Position numbers and translations under genes: made by a program. Below are positions 37,431 through 50,500 of a stretch of DNA of 64,000 nucleotides, in pieces. The first letter of the stretch is position 1; each line of letters begins with the position of its first letter. The stretch comes from Siphonodentalium dalli. Lineage: Eukaryota; Mollusca; Scaphopoda; Gadilida; Siphonodentaliidae. The notes under the pieces are model-generated. The model saw nothing but the letters and a program-made list of their open reading frames with translations. It made no database searches and had not been told where the DNA came from. Where the stretch lies: positions 49,088,760 through 49,152,759 of the forward strand of contig CP136069.1 in assembly GCA_032622095.1 (NCBI GenBank), in the 5' to 3' direction.

Positions 37431-38682
37431 TAGATGTATCGTATAAGGATATAGATGTATCGTATAAGGATATAGATGTATTGTACAAGGATATATATGT
37501 ATTGTATAAGGATATAGATGTATTGTGTAAGGATATATATGTATTGTGTAAGGATATATATGTATTGTATAAGGTTATATATGTATTGTATAAGGATATA
37601 GATGTATTGTATAAGGATATAGATGTATTGTGTAAGGATATAGATGTATTGTATAAGGATATAGATGTATTGTGTAAGGATATAGATGTATTGTATAATG
37701 ATATATATGTATTGTATAAGGATATAGATGTATTGTGTAAGGATATAGATGTATTCTACAAGGATATATATGTATTGTGTAAGGATATAGATGTATTGTG
37801 TAAGGATATAGATGTATTGTATAAGGATATAGATGTATTGTATAAGGATATAGATGTATTGTGTAAGGATATAGATGTATTGTATAAGGATATAGATGTA
37901 TTGTGTAAGGATATAGATGTATTGTATAATGATATATATGTATTGTATAAGGATATAGATGTATTGTGTAAGGATATAGATGTATTGTATAAGGATATAG
38001 ATGTATTGTATAAGGATATAGATGTATTGTATAAGGATATAGATGTATTGTATAAGGATATAGATGTATTGTATAAGGATATAGATGTATTGTATAAGGA
38101 TATAGATGTATTGTATAAGGATATAGATGTATTGTATAAGGATATAGATGTATTGTATAAGGATATAGATGTATTGTGTAAGGATATAGATGTATTGTAT
38201 AAGGATATAGATGTATTGTATAAGGATATAGATGTATTGTATAAGGATATATATGTATTGTATAAGGATATAGATGTATTGTATAAGGATATAGATGTAT
38301 TGTATAAGGATATATATGTATTGTACAAGGATATATATGTATTGTATAAGGATATAGATGTATTGTGTAAGGATATAGATGTATTGTACAAGGATATAGA
38401 TGTATTGTATAAGGATATAGATGTATTGTGTAAGGATATAGATGTATTGTATAATGATATATATGTATTGTATAAGGATATAGATGTATTGTGTAAGGAT
38501 ATAGATGTATTGTATAAGGATATAGATGTGTATTGTATAAGGATATAGATGTATTGTATAAGGATATAAATGTATTGAATAAGGATATAGATGTATTGTA
38601 CAATGATATAGATGTATTGTACAATGATATAGATGTATTGTATAAGGATATAGATGTATTGTATAAGGATATAGATGTATTG

Positions 38683-41350
38683 TTTGTTCTTCAGTGGCGA
38701 TTAGAATATCCTGGAAATATCGGTGTTTGTAGACATAGTTCACTGTTCTGTTACAGTATTGTTTACAAAAGACGGACTTCAACACGCTGTATTTCTTCTG
38801 TTGGGCTTATTGCTAATGGAAATAACAACAAAGTTATTTGTTAACATCATTATTTGTGCTAATGGTTTGACAATGTTTGCATCATTTGTTCCGCTTTACC
38901 CACCGCTGGTGGGACTCCTTTTGTCTGCTTATTTATCCGGAAACCCCATCCAGATGAATAATAAACAATTCCAATATATACGTGTTCTATAACATAATGC
39001 ATGGGGGAATCCATTTGGTATTGAAAGGGTTAAATGATATCGAGGAGACACAAGTGCTCCCTCGACCCACCAAGTGTGGATATTGTACTTGAGTGGTATT
39101 ATTCTTTCTCAGTTCAACTCAATATATTTACTGTAAAGGCGTGTTAAATATAGAATCATATTTACGACAATATAATGGATACACTCAATCTGAGAGGATT
39201 TGGCTATTTGTGGACATCTTCGCAGTTTTGGACCATGCCATAACCAGAAATGTTACTTCTCACGTCGTTAGCTTTGGCAAAGATGCACACAGAAAAAAAG
39301 TTGTCAAAATATATATATGAAAATCAATTGTATAAATTCATTCGAATTGCGATGTGTGCGAAAACTGATTTGTTGTGGCAATGCGCTAACATTTTGTTTC
39401 CGATGCAACACCTTAACCAAACGAATATATCCCCGAGCATTACAGGATCTCCACCCCCTTTTAACAAATTAAATATACTCCATTTTTTTCTTCAAATATA
39501 TGAACTGTCTAGGAAGCGAAGATTGTTTTTTATTAGGTTCAGAAGTTAAACAATCAATAGATTCATTTATTAATTTTCATCAAATTTGTACGTCAACATA
39601 TAAATCATATCCCCACTAGCAGAAGACCGAAGTGCTATCCTATAATCTCAAGATGTTATCCTATACCCCCAGCACTGCGTCATGGTGTCAGTTTGTCCAT
39701 TCGGTATCCTTGAGCGTTATTTTAACATAAACGGTTGGTGATATTGTAGCTTTAATAATGTATTAGGACTAACCGTGTTGCTCGTGATTGTGGTAAAAAG
39801 TCGTAAAAATAATCCTTCGCATCTCACTCGAGGAGAAAAACCGTACGCTACTCTTGCAGAACAGTTAAATGTTGTCTATGTACACCAGTTCATAGGCGCA
39901 TTTGTTTCAAACTGAAACTCAAACCAAACGATAACTTCAAATCACACCTAGAAATATTCCGTATTTTGATATACTTTAGTTCCAATTTCAACGAATCTAG
40001 GTAGAAATACCAACATTGCGAATCTTAGTTATTAATACACCATTACATAAATTTTAGCTCTCATGTTGCTAGTTTTGGTAAAGATGCATTTTATATGCAA
40101 GGTTCCGGTCTTATTATGGCACCATATGGTATTTCTATGACGAAATGCCTGCAACACTTACCGTGCAAACTACCCAGTGTATGAACGTACCGTTACAGTT
40201 TTATAAATGTCTTTGCCCAGAACATGTTCCACAATTTCCATTTATGAAGTGTCACCCCAAGAAATGAAAGCACGCTCTTGTGACACATATTCCATAGATG
40301 TCATTCACCCTTTGAACATGTATTGTGCCACAAAGTATACACGCAAGAAATTACAAAACAAAACACACAGAAACTTATCTGAATATAAGTAAAATGGTAC
40401 ACATGCTGCAGGGGATCTGAACATGAATTACGAAACTTAGACGAGATTCATTTCATATTTCCCAAGATATAAAGCTGGTATAAGTTTCAACAAACGAGAT
40501 GGTTTATTAATATAAAGTAAGTGAGTGTAGCAAACTGTCCAAATTGCTTGTCTAGCAGTCTAAATATTGTAAAATTGCAGATCAGCTAAGAGATTTACCG
40601 CAAATTACGATCCAAATAAACAACTGTATTGTGTATTTACAGACAAATAGTATACCCCATGCATCTTCAGTTGTATCTGTATTTTATTCACAGAATAGCA
40701 ATTTGTCGTCTTGAAATCTGGATTTATAACAAACAATATTTTTTGTTGTAATTGTGGCCCGGAAGAGAAAGACCATCTTTAAGCCGAACAATAACTATAA
40801 ATAACACCCAGAAGATATTCCCCTAATCTGGTATATTGTAGTTACAATTTAAAAAATTCATCACGAGAGCTGTGCTGGTGCAGCATTAAATGTATTGTGC
40901 CAGTGCATTCTCTTATGTCTGCAAGTCTCCCATATATAGGAAGCCTCGCATACATAAGAAAATGCATTGGCTTATACAGGGTCAAGGTCAATATTGTTAG
41001 GTCAATGTATTCTCTTATATATGCGAGTCTTCCTATGACAGACTCGCATACATGTATATAAGAAAATGCATTGGCACACGGGTTTCGTAAAATTTCAGGA
41101 AGATCCATGCAGTAATGGAGGTTTAAGATAATATAGGTACAAGCAGAACATACCAATTTTGCGAACCTGAGTTACTACACAGTTCCCAAAATCACGGGAT
41201 AACCACTTCATTACCGCTTTGCATTGGAAATTATGACACAGAGAAGGGTGGAAATCCCGATCGAGCACACTCTAGAAACCTTTCTGCAATGATATAATGT
41301 GTATAGTACGTCTGTCTATATTCTACTTGGTAATACACATGTAGCTCGTA
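38683..41350. other. downstream flank of the transporter gene
   Basis: No separate gene is recognised. The segment 39675-39865 is a dispersed repeat that recurs, about 190 bp long, inside the hairpin MITE at 41730-41905 (shared TCGGTATCCTTGA and CGCATCTCACTCGAGGAG). Words at 39246-39290 and 40050-40170 (CTTTGGCAAAGATGCA / TTTTGGTAAAGATGCA, GACGAAATGCCTGC) belong to a decayed family also seen at 52310-52440 and 58480-58600. The part next to 41350 should hold the transporter's 3' untranslated region; a clear polyadenylation site could not be fixed. Confidence 0.45.
40862..41095. repeat. CCAATGCATTCTCTTATAT hairpin family, two units
   Basis: It contains GTGCATTCTCTTATGTCTGC paired with CATACATAAGAAAATGCA, then a second hairpin with ATGTATTCTCTTATATATGC and its complement. 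Related copies are at 21363-21480, 54723-54800, 55263-55663 and 56575-56735. Confidence 0.65.
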
Positions 41351-41552
41351 TCACAGCCGTTTAGTCATTATAGCCGGATAAAGTTTCCCACTTTCCGCCA
41401 GCGTTGTCATGGTATCATCACTATTATGCAGAACGTTGTTGTTGTTTGTCGTTTTCTTGTCCAACTCTCTTAATTCCGTCCTTGAGAGATGAGCCACGAT
41501 GCCTGCACCAACCGAGTCGCCCCAAACATTTATCGCCGTTCGGAACCTATCC
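41351..41552 (-). CDS. SLC1A: EAAT-like last coding exon (TM8 and C-terminal tail)
   Basis: The acceptor CCACAG lies just above 41552. The exon completes the Leu codon of DWLL and reads [20 protein letters not shown], then HLSRTEL, and ends at a TGA at 41351-41353. Against the archaeal homologue GltPh, the residues equivalent to Asp394, Arg397, Thr398, Asn401 and Asp405 are all kept. The usual NVLGD is NVWGD here, an unusual Trp near the sodium site. The 66-residue piece ends in a polar tail with four consecutive Asn. Confidence 0.92.
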
Positions 41553-44500
41553 CTGTGGTCGTAAAGACATCCAAAGTATTAGTTTAGACTCAAATTATCA
41601 CATCAGTAATGTAGTTGATATACAGTAATGCCCTAATTAATCGACTCCATAACCACAGCAGAATTATGGGTAACTTTTCACCGAAGTTTTCAGGATTTAG
41701 TCGGAAATATGGATTGTTACCACGCTGCGCCGTGGCGTCAATTTGTGCATTCGGTATCCTTGAACGTTATTTTAACATAATTGATTGGTGATTGTGTAGC
41801 TGTAAGAACGTATTATGTCTAACCGTGTGTTTCATGATTGTGGTAAATAGTCGTAACAATAATTCGCATCTCACTCGAGGAGAAAAACCTTACGCTACTC
41901 CTGTGGAGAGCTTTCCGATGAATGGCAACAAGCCATATTTCCGACTAAATCCTGAAAAGTTACCCATAATTCTGCTGTTGTTAAGAAGTCGATTACATAA
42001 TTAATCATTCTTTTTTCTTGTTTTTGGCAATTATGGCAAAGAGGATGCTGGAACTGATAAGGGTACAGAGACACCACACCGGTTTCCTGGATTAGCCGAA
42101 CACAAACCAGTAATAATGGTAACCGATCTGTCGGATATTTACCGGTCAACAAATTGGCATATGCGGTCGAGAATTAAGTATATATAGATGTTAGAAAATG
42201 ACCGCCATTACGTGTGTATACATGTATCTCATAATGCTATGCGGATCGGGTGGATCAACACACTATAGTTGTTTCTCCGATTGACCACGATATCGCGACG
42301 AACAGTATAGTCTGATATTTCTTGACGGGCAAAGTTAGAAGTTTTCGATTTCTCTGCATATATATAACTAGCTGGTGGACCCGACTTCGTCCTGGCTGTT
42401 TCACCTCTGCTTTTCGGCGAATTGCGCGATTTGACCTTGAATTGTCCATTTTGAAGGTCAAGGTCAGGTGAGGTAACGATTTGACCCGTCCAAAACACTG
42501 CCCGGACAAAAATACCCGACAAAAGTATCCGTCGAAATCCATCAGATTTGACCTTGAATTGATCATTTAGAAGGTCAAGGTCAGGTCGGGGTCACGATTT
42601 GACCCGTCCAAAACACTCAGTGGACAAAAGTAACCCTATGTATCAAATTTCGTCGAAATCCCATAAAAATTCGCGATTTGACCTTGAATTGATCCGATTT
42701 CAAGGTCACGTTGCACGGGCAAACGAATAGGTTTAGGACACTCCCCATACGAAAGTATCCCTAGACACTAATTTTCATCGTAATCCCGTGATACCCGGGC
42801 GTTTGACCTTGAAATGACCCGATTTCAATGTCAAGGTCACGTCGCACGGGGAAATTAATAGGCCCATGCCACCCCTCGGCCGAAAGTACCCCCACATACC
42901 AAGTTTCATCGAAATCGGGTCGGCCGTTTTCGAGTTCATCGCGAACACACACACACAGACAGACAGATCTTCCAAAATATATAATAGACTAGAAGGTGAC
43001 CCGACTTCGTCCGGGCTTTGACCTTGAATTGTCCTTTTTAAAGGTCAAGGTCAAATGGGGTCACAATTTGATCAGTCCATAATACTGCACGGACAAAAGT
43101 ACCCGACAAACGTGCCCGTCGAAATCCATCCGGTTTCACCCGATTTGACCTTGAATTGATCATTTAGAAGGTCAATGTGAGGTCGGGGTCACGATTTGAC
43201 CCGTCCAAAACACTCAGTGGACAAACGTAACCCCATGTATCAAATTTCGTCGAAATCCAATAAAAATTGGCGATTTGACCTTGAATTGACCCGATTTCAA
43301 GGTCAAGGTCACGTCGCACGGGCAAATTAATGAGCCTATGCCACTCCCCGGCAGAAAATACCCCCACGTTGTCCGGGCTATTCAAAAACCAAATTTCAAG
43401 TCGATAGCTCCACCCGTTTCCGAGATCTGGTCTGCGCATGCGCGAAGCTGGCGTCGCACGGGCTCGGCGACCCGATAAAATTCGTATCCGGGCAAGATAC
43501 ATTCACATACCAAATTTCAAGTCGATAGCTCCACCCGTTTCCGAGATCTGGTCTGCGCATGGCGAAGCTGGCGTCGCACGGGCTCGGCGACCCGATAACA
43601 TTCGTATCCGGGGCAAGATACATTCACATACCAAATTTCAAGTCGATAGCTCCACCCGTTTCCGAGATCTCGTCTGCGCATGCGCTGCACGGGCGCCGCA
43701 CGGGCTCGCCAATACGACACCGTCCACCGTCTGGTCAAACTACACGCACCTACCAAGTTTGGTCCCGATCGGTCGAGAATCGTAGATTTGTATAAATGAC
43801 AAACATACAGACAAACATACAGACAAACATACAAACATACAAACAAACAGACAGAGGTCTTCAAAATATATATGAGACTAGAAGGTGACCCGACTTCGTC
43901 CGGGCTTTGACCTTGAATTGACCATTTTGAAGGTCAAGGTCAGGTGGGGTCAAACACCAACACCCCAAATATGGTGGAAATCGGCCCAGCGGATACCGGG
44001 AAATCGGCCCGGCGGATACCGAGATACCCTATGCTATGCATCAAATTTCGTCCGTAAAAATCCGCCAGTTTAACCCGATTTGATTTCCACTCAAGTATAT
44101 AAACGCGCCTCATATACACACGCTCATTAATTATCAAGTTTCAACGTAAAGATAAATTACCATCGGTGCCCGAGATATCGCCAAGACGTCCGAAACAGTC
44201 AAATGCATCGGCCGGTTAAGCGTTAACGTGATCTAACGTTATGACCTCTAACGACGTCATAGAAGTTACGCATTGTTTTTATCCTGATGGAAGATAGTAC
44301 CACTTCTTCTTGATAATTGAGGCAGATAACTAAAACGGATACATATGCATTATATATCGTTGGAAAGAGGAAACACGAAAGATTCTCACAGTTTCATTAT
44401 TATGACTGGCATTTTATTATTCGGGCTGTTTCGAATCGATTTGTAAGCACCGAACTCAAATGAAAGTCCCGTAACACAGCGTAAAAACAGATTTGACCGC

Positions 44501-47500
44501 GGCACGTGAAAAGTTGACATCGGATCTGAAAATTGATAGGCCCATGCCACCCCCGGCCGAAAATACCCCCACATACCAAGTTTCATCGAAATCGGCTAGG
44601 TCGTTTTCGAGTCCATCGCGATCACACAGACAGACAGACACACACACACACACAAACACACACAAACAGATCTCCCAAAATATATAATAGACTAGCCGAT
44701 GAGCCCGACGTTGTCCGGGCTATTCAAAAACCAAATTTCAAGTCGATAGCTCCACCCGTTTCCGAGATCTGGTCTGCGCATGCGCGAAGCTGGCGTCGCA
44801 CGGGCCTGGCGGCCCGATAAAATTCGTATCCGGGCTATTCAAAAAACAAATGTCAAGTCGATAGCTCTACCCGTTTCCGATATTTGGTCTGCGCATGCGC
44901 AAAGCTGGCGTCGGACGGGCTCGGCGACCCGATAAAATTCGTATCCGGGGCAAGATACATTCACATAGCAAATTTCAAGTCGATAGCTCTACCCAGCCCG
45001 ACGTTGTCCGGGCTATTCAAAAACAAAATTTCAAGTCGATAGCTCTACCCGTTTCCGATATCTGGTCTGCGCATGTGCGAAGTTGGCGTCGCACGGGCTC
45101 GGCGACCCGATAAAATTCGTATCCGGGGCAAGATACATTCACATAGCAAATTTCAAGTCGATAGCTCCACCCGTTTCCGAGATCTGGTCTGCGCATGCGC
45201 GAAGCTGGCGTCGCACGGGCTCGGCGACCCGATAAAATTCGTATCCGGGGCAAGATACATTCACATAGCAAATTTCAAGTCGATAGCTCCACCCATTTCT
45301 GAGATCTCGTCTGCGCATGCGCGAAGCTGGCGTCGCACGGGCTCGGCGACCCGATAAACAAACATACAAACATACAGACAGACAGAGGTCTTCAAAATAT
45401 ATAAAGGAATTTGCTTTCGAAACTTACAGTAGCCAGTCAACAGCAAGAATGAGAGTAATGTCATCCATGGGAAATCCCACCGCTGAAAGAACAATCGCCA
45501 TGGTAACAAGACCAGCTTGTGGAATGCCGGCTGCCCCTATAGCCGCAGTCGTGGCCGTTATGCTGAAAATAATATCCGAATCATGGAGCATATACATACT
45601 GATATCAACTTATAAACGTTTAAATGGGTTGTACAGCATAGCCCCCACACAGTATAACGCCAACGTTGGAACACGCGGACACGAATTCAAACTACAAGTG
45701 GAACATAAATCTAAAGATGCGCAGAAGTTCTCATTCTCATAGCGTGCGCAGAATGGAACAACATGCCCCATCATGTAGTTCAATCGCCCACATTAATACA
45801 TTTCAAAGAAACATCGACTTTCATCTAGCACCACGAAGGTTTGTACACGACCTCAAGGACTAAATTTGGCATGCATCAGAATCTGACAATTCGATCCAGT
45901 GCGATCCGAAGAATTATAATACCAAACAAATAGAAGATGAACATTCTTTTAACTTTATGTATCCTCTTTTTGTATTCGTATAACTGGAACCATAAAGCCA
46001 CACTGGATTGTTTTCAAATCAATATTAATATTTTTTATATAAATGGACCATGCATACTTATCAACTTATAAACTTTTAAAACGGCTGTACAACATATACC
46101 CCACACAGTTATTTAAGTATATTTGGAACACGAATTCAAACTACAAGTGGAGCATAAATCTAAAGATGTGCGGAATTTCTCATTCTCACAGCGAGTAATG
46201 GAACAACCTACCCCCGCATGTAGTTCAATCGCCCACATAAATACAGTTCGCTGAACACAATATATTTGTTCAAATTATCAGATTGACACGATTTATTTAC
46301 CCAACACCGCGACAGACATATAGTAGTGCCCAGACGAAACCGTTGCGTCTCTTGACGTTGTCTGTACTCTGCGTTGGCACGATTCGTTATCTGCGTTAAA
46401 CCGTCCACACGAAAAGCGTACATATATGAGATAAATGTACTGTTGAGTTTGATATTCAGGGATTCGAACACTGAAACAGTTTATGAACATGCCGACTGGC
46501 CGGGAGTTTACAAACTGTTTTCATGCTGGACTTCCAGAATATCCAACGAAACAGGGTACGTTTATCTCATTTGTAAATCAATCCATCAATAATTTTAAAA
46601 GAAATTGCAAGAAAAGCACTTTTTACCGACATTACATACTTTGAAGTGAGATATTCGTGTTACGGTGATCAGCTCTATATGGTTACGTTCCATGTATTTA
46701 CACTTAACATCACCAGAACAACTGTTAACCGCGTAAGTAGAAACCAACGTACTATTGAGTCGACCGCGCGATACCAAGCATAGTGTCAAATATTCGACTG
46801 TTATTACAATGCGTTCTAACACAGAGCTTCAGAATAATAATTGCAGCTAACACGATAGGTATTGAAATAAGCACAATATTGCAAATCAATCTACCTGTAA
46901 TACATTGATTATACGATAATGTCAAACCTATCAAATCGCAACAACTAACACTTTATTGACATACATTACATAAATGAAATTAGATATTCCTTAGTTTCGA
47001 AGACAGCCCCAATCTGTTATCGATCGGAAACAAGCAACGCCTTAAGTTGCGTTGTAAATAGAATATCTCCGGTGCGTGCGTTAAAGACAATTTATGTACT
47101 TGTTCGAATGCGTAAAACTGATCAGTTAGAATCCAGGCGCTATGCCAACTGGAGAAGTGTACCATTCTACTAACATCGCCGAAAATCTTAAGCAAATCGA
47201 CCGTACCACTCCCTAGAAAACATCGTCTTAACTACGCTCAAATGTAAATATTTACTACTCGATTCGGGACGCATCTATCGGCGATAAACTAACAAAAACT
47301 ATTTCGCCATCGAGATTCACTGCATTTAATTCATACATAAGAATGACGGTGTGTGTTGTCAATTTGGATATAATATTTGTAACAATTACTACTTTGAACA
47401 AGATTATTCTCCATTTATATTTGATCACCCTACCGGAGTGTTTCACATCACTTTAACGAATACAACATAACGGACGAATTGCAGCCGTCTGGACGCCATT

Positions 47501-50500
47501 GTCTTATTGTTTGCATTCAATGTCAACACGCAACGGACTCACATAATCATTACTTAACTCCCCCAGCATGTGATGCTGCATCCACTCCAGGGCCCTGTAC
47601 TTTTGATTCCTATTAGCCGTGTTTTTAACGTTCCTCGGTAATATCCTAATCTTGTATAACGAGACGTGGGTGTGACTAAAATCCCACCCGGACGCATCAG
47701 GGGCGGTCCGGGCTGTTAGCTTCATTTCACGGCGAACATTTTCGCCGATGCCGGCATTTTGAGGGTTAATAGCGACCCTGAGTGGGTTTCCATGACACCC
47801 CTGCACTTATATTGCCCTTACAACACTCATATAGTCCATATGGGGGGTCCGGGCTGGACCGGGATGATCCGGGCTGGTCCGGGCTGTCAGCGTCGTTATC
47901 GCTAAACATAATCGGCGAAGGTGGCATTTTGGGGGTTAATTGCCAGGCATTCGTGGGCGTCTCGCCCTTGTATCTTCGTGAGTGTAGTCGAGGGTAGTTC
48001 CACAACACATATGTAAGGAGTTATTAGAAGTACGAGGACATTAAGGGGGTCCGGGCTGTGAATTTGTTTATTGGGGGCACAATTGTTTAATTCTGGCTGA
48101 ATCTGGGAAGTTTAGGGGTTAATAAACGACACTTCCGTTTGACCTTGACCACTCTCCGTGCGTATTTGGGTTTCATTAACACCCTCGCACATGTATGGAT
48201 ACTAAAATCACACCTGAACGCAGCAGGGGCGGTCCGGGCTGTTAGCTTCATTTCACGTCGAACATTTTCGCCGATGCCGGCATTTTGAGGGTTAATAGCG
48301 ACCCTGAGTGGGTTTCCATTACACCCCTGCACTTATATTGGCCTTACAATAACTCATATAGTCCTTAGGGGGGTCCGGGCTGGACCGGGATGATCCGGGC
48401 TGGTCCGGGCTGTCAGCGTCGTTATCGCTAAACATAATCGGCGAAGGTGGCATTTTGGGGGTTAATTGCCAGGCATTCGTGGGCGTCTCGCCCTTGTATC
48501 TTCGTGAGTGTAGTCGAGGGTAGTTCCACAACACATATGTAAGGAGTTATTAGAAGTACGAGGACATTAAGGGGGTCCGGGCTGTGAATTTGTTTATTGG
48601 GGGCACAATTGTTTAATTCTGGCTCAATCTGGGAAGTTTAGGGGTTAATAAACGACACTTCCGTTTGACCTTGACCACTCTCCGTGCGTATTTGGGTTTC
48701 ATTAACACCCTCGCACATGTATGGATACTAAAATCACACCTGAACGCAGCAGGGGCGGTCCGGGCTGTTAGCTTCATTTCACGTCGAACATTTTCGCCGA
48801 TGCCGGCATTTTGAGGGTTAATAGCGACCCTGAGTGGGTTTCCATGACACCCCTGCACTTATATTGGCCTTACAATAACTCATATAGTCCTTAGGGGGGT
48901 CCGGGCTGGTCCGGGCTGGTCCGGGCTGGCCCGGGCGGTGTTTAGTCACACCGGAGACGTGTGTTCTACAGTACTCGAGCAACTGTAATCTTGTAAATGA
49001 CTTGCATTGTTTATTGGAATGTAACAATAGTCGATTACCCTTTGTTCACACCATTCATCGTTGTGAACTGACTTATATGATATTCTCGGCGAGCCATCTG
49101 TAACTGGGATTCATTTCAGCAGAGAGCTGATCGGTTTTGGGGGTGAATGGAGTACCCTTACGCTGCATATTTTTGTTATTATATAGTACGCAAATTGTCT
49201 ATCGTGGGAAAAAAACAAGAACTCGCTTGACGGGCTGACAAATTACCAACTTAGGGAGTTCAATAGTACAGAAATAACATAGCATAGGGTAGAACACGGT
49301 GTTACAATTACAAGAATACTAGGCTGAATTAGTTATTGTCACCGAAGTGAAACGCGCGCGAATGTCCGTATGGAGGATTATCGCTGAGTATATTGCGCAC
49401 TCATCCATTAACCCTTTGTCGGCGTGCTAAGTTTCTCGGGGCCAATAAATGGCATATCATGTTGGGATGCTGGGTTGAAATTATGCACGGGCGTATATAG
49501 ATATATTTTGGGATTGGATTCATAAATATAGAGAAGTTGCATTTGATAAATACAGGGTTTCCACAGACATTGTTGTGACAGGGGCGATTCTAACCAAACT
49601 ACTCAACAATTGGGAGTTTCGATCGGTTGGAGTTGTTGAATTGGAGATTTCTAACATTTAGAAATCTTGAGTAACCATTGCAGAATTTCAAACGAATCGG
49701 GTTGAAACATATAGTTTCCCGGACTCGGGAATATTATCTGGTTCAAGGGATGCAGGTGCACTCGGGCAGCGGAGACCCTAGATATGCATGAACGTTACCG
49801 AAATTCCATGCAAGAAAAATGGCACTGAGTATGAAATTTAAGATTGGAGAATAGGTTGTAATCATTCCAATCGTAAAAAATTCATACCACAAGTATGATG
49901 TTTTCCTATATTATTGTCTAACTTTGGTTGTAAAATCTAAGTTGGACATACCCCCTTCTCCATAAACAAAAAGTAACACCAACCCTTTTGGAACGAAAAT
50001 ATACTCGAATTATGTATTTGCACTCTTTCCACTTGGAAATATTTTTATCAGTTTGTTATCTCCGGCAATTCATTTTTTGTTAATTACGTTGTACATGTAT
50101 CTAAATCTTGTGTATTCGACATCCAGTTAAACGTTTACCTGTTCAATTTGCCACCATATATATAATCACCATTTCTGTCGGTGGGGTTTATTTTTGGTCG
50201 CTATATCCGTCTCTCTTCCTTTTTTGTTCGTAGATACATCATTAAAAATATTTGATCATGAACCATGTATTCCAGAAAATACCAGAAAAGCCAGGAAAAG
50301 TACTTGTGTATAGTATAGCAATTACAGAGGCGGAGCAAGCTGGCATGGGGTTTCAATATGAATAGATTGGGGTGGGGTGTCACGTTAAACGTATAGTGGA
50401 TTCCTTATTCCGCTCAAGTATGCAATCGATGTGGGGTAAAACATCTCAACATGGTATAAAGTATTCCACGCACGACCGATGGAATGAATTTTCACCGTGC

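Larger units (their letters stand above)
27652..38682 (+). repeat. 21-bp satellite, block 2 (~525 units, 11 kb)
   Basis: Unbroken tandem 21-bp units with TAAGGATATAGATGTATTG as the core. The consensus plus strand has 8 A, 8 T, 5 G and no C; rare C appears only in variants (TACAAG, GATGCATTG, TATACGG). Four single-base classes dominate: AAGG or AATG, ATAGATG or ATATATG, and TATAAG or TGTAAG. Frame-changing indels are few: a 1-bp loss near 32455, 4-bp losses near 33029 and 33886, and a 2-bp gain near 38528. Variant patterns recur at multiples of 21 bp, showing segmental duplication. A 21-bp unit equals two helical turns. Confidence 0.98.

Noticed and set aside
26399-38682. Possible CRISPR array
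   Set aside because: Units are contiguous with no unique spacers, and the DNA is eukaryotic.
27563-38785. Giant open frames (up to 2769 codons) on both strands over the 21-bp satellite
   Set aside because: The frames follow from a stop-free unit whose length is a multiple of 3; they are open in four frames at once, overlap on opposite strands and lack any recognisable domain.
43396-45369. Arg-rich frames of 65-115 codons on both strands
   Set aside because: They repeat with the ~121-bp tandem unit and appear in several frames at once.
47504-49027. Frames of 69-100 codons beginning MQGCHGNP or MLWNYPRL
   Set aside because: They lie in the 526-bp tandem repeats within an intron and have no recognised domain.
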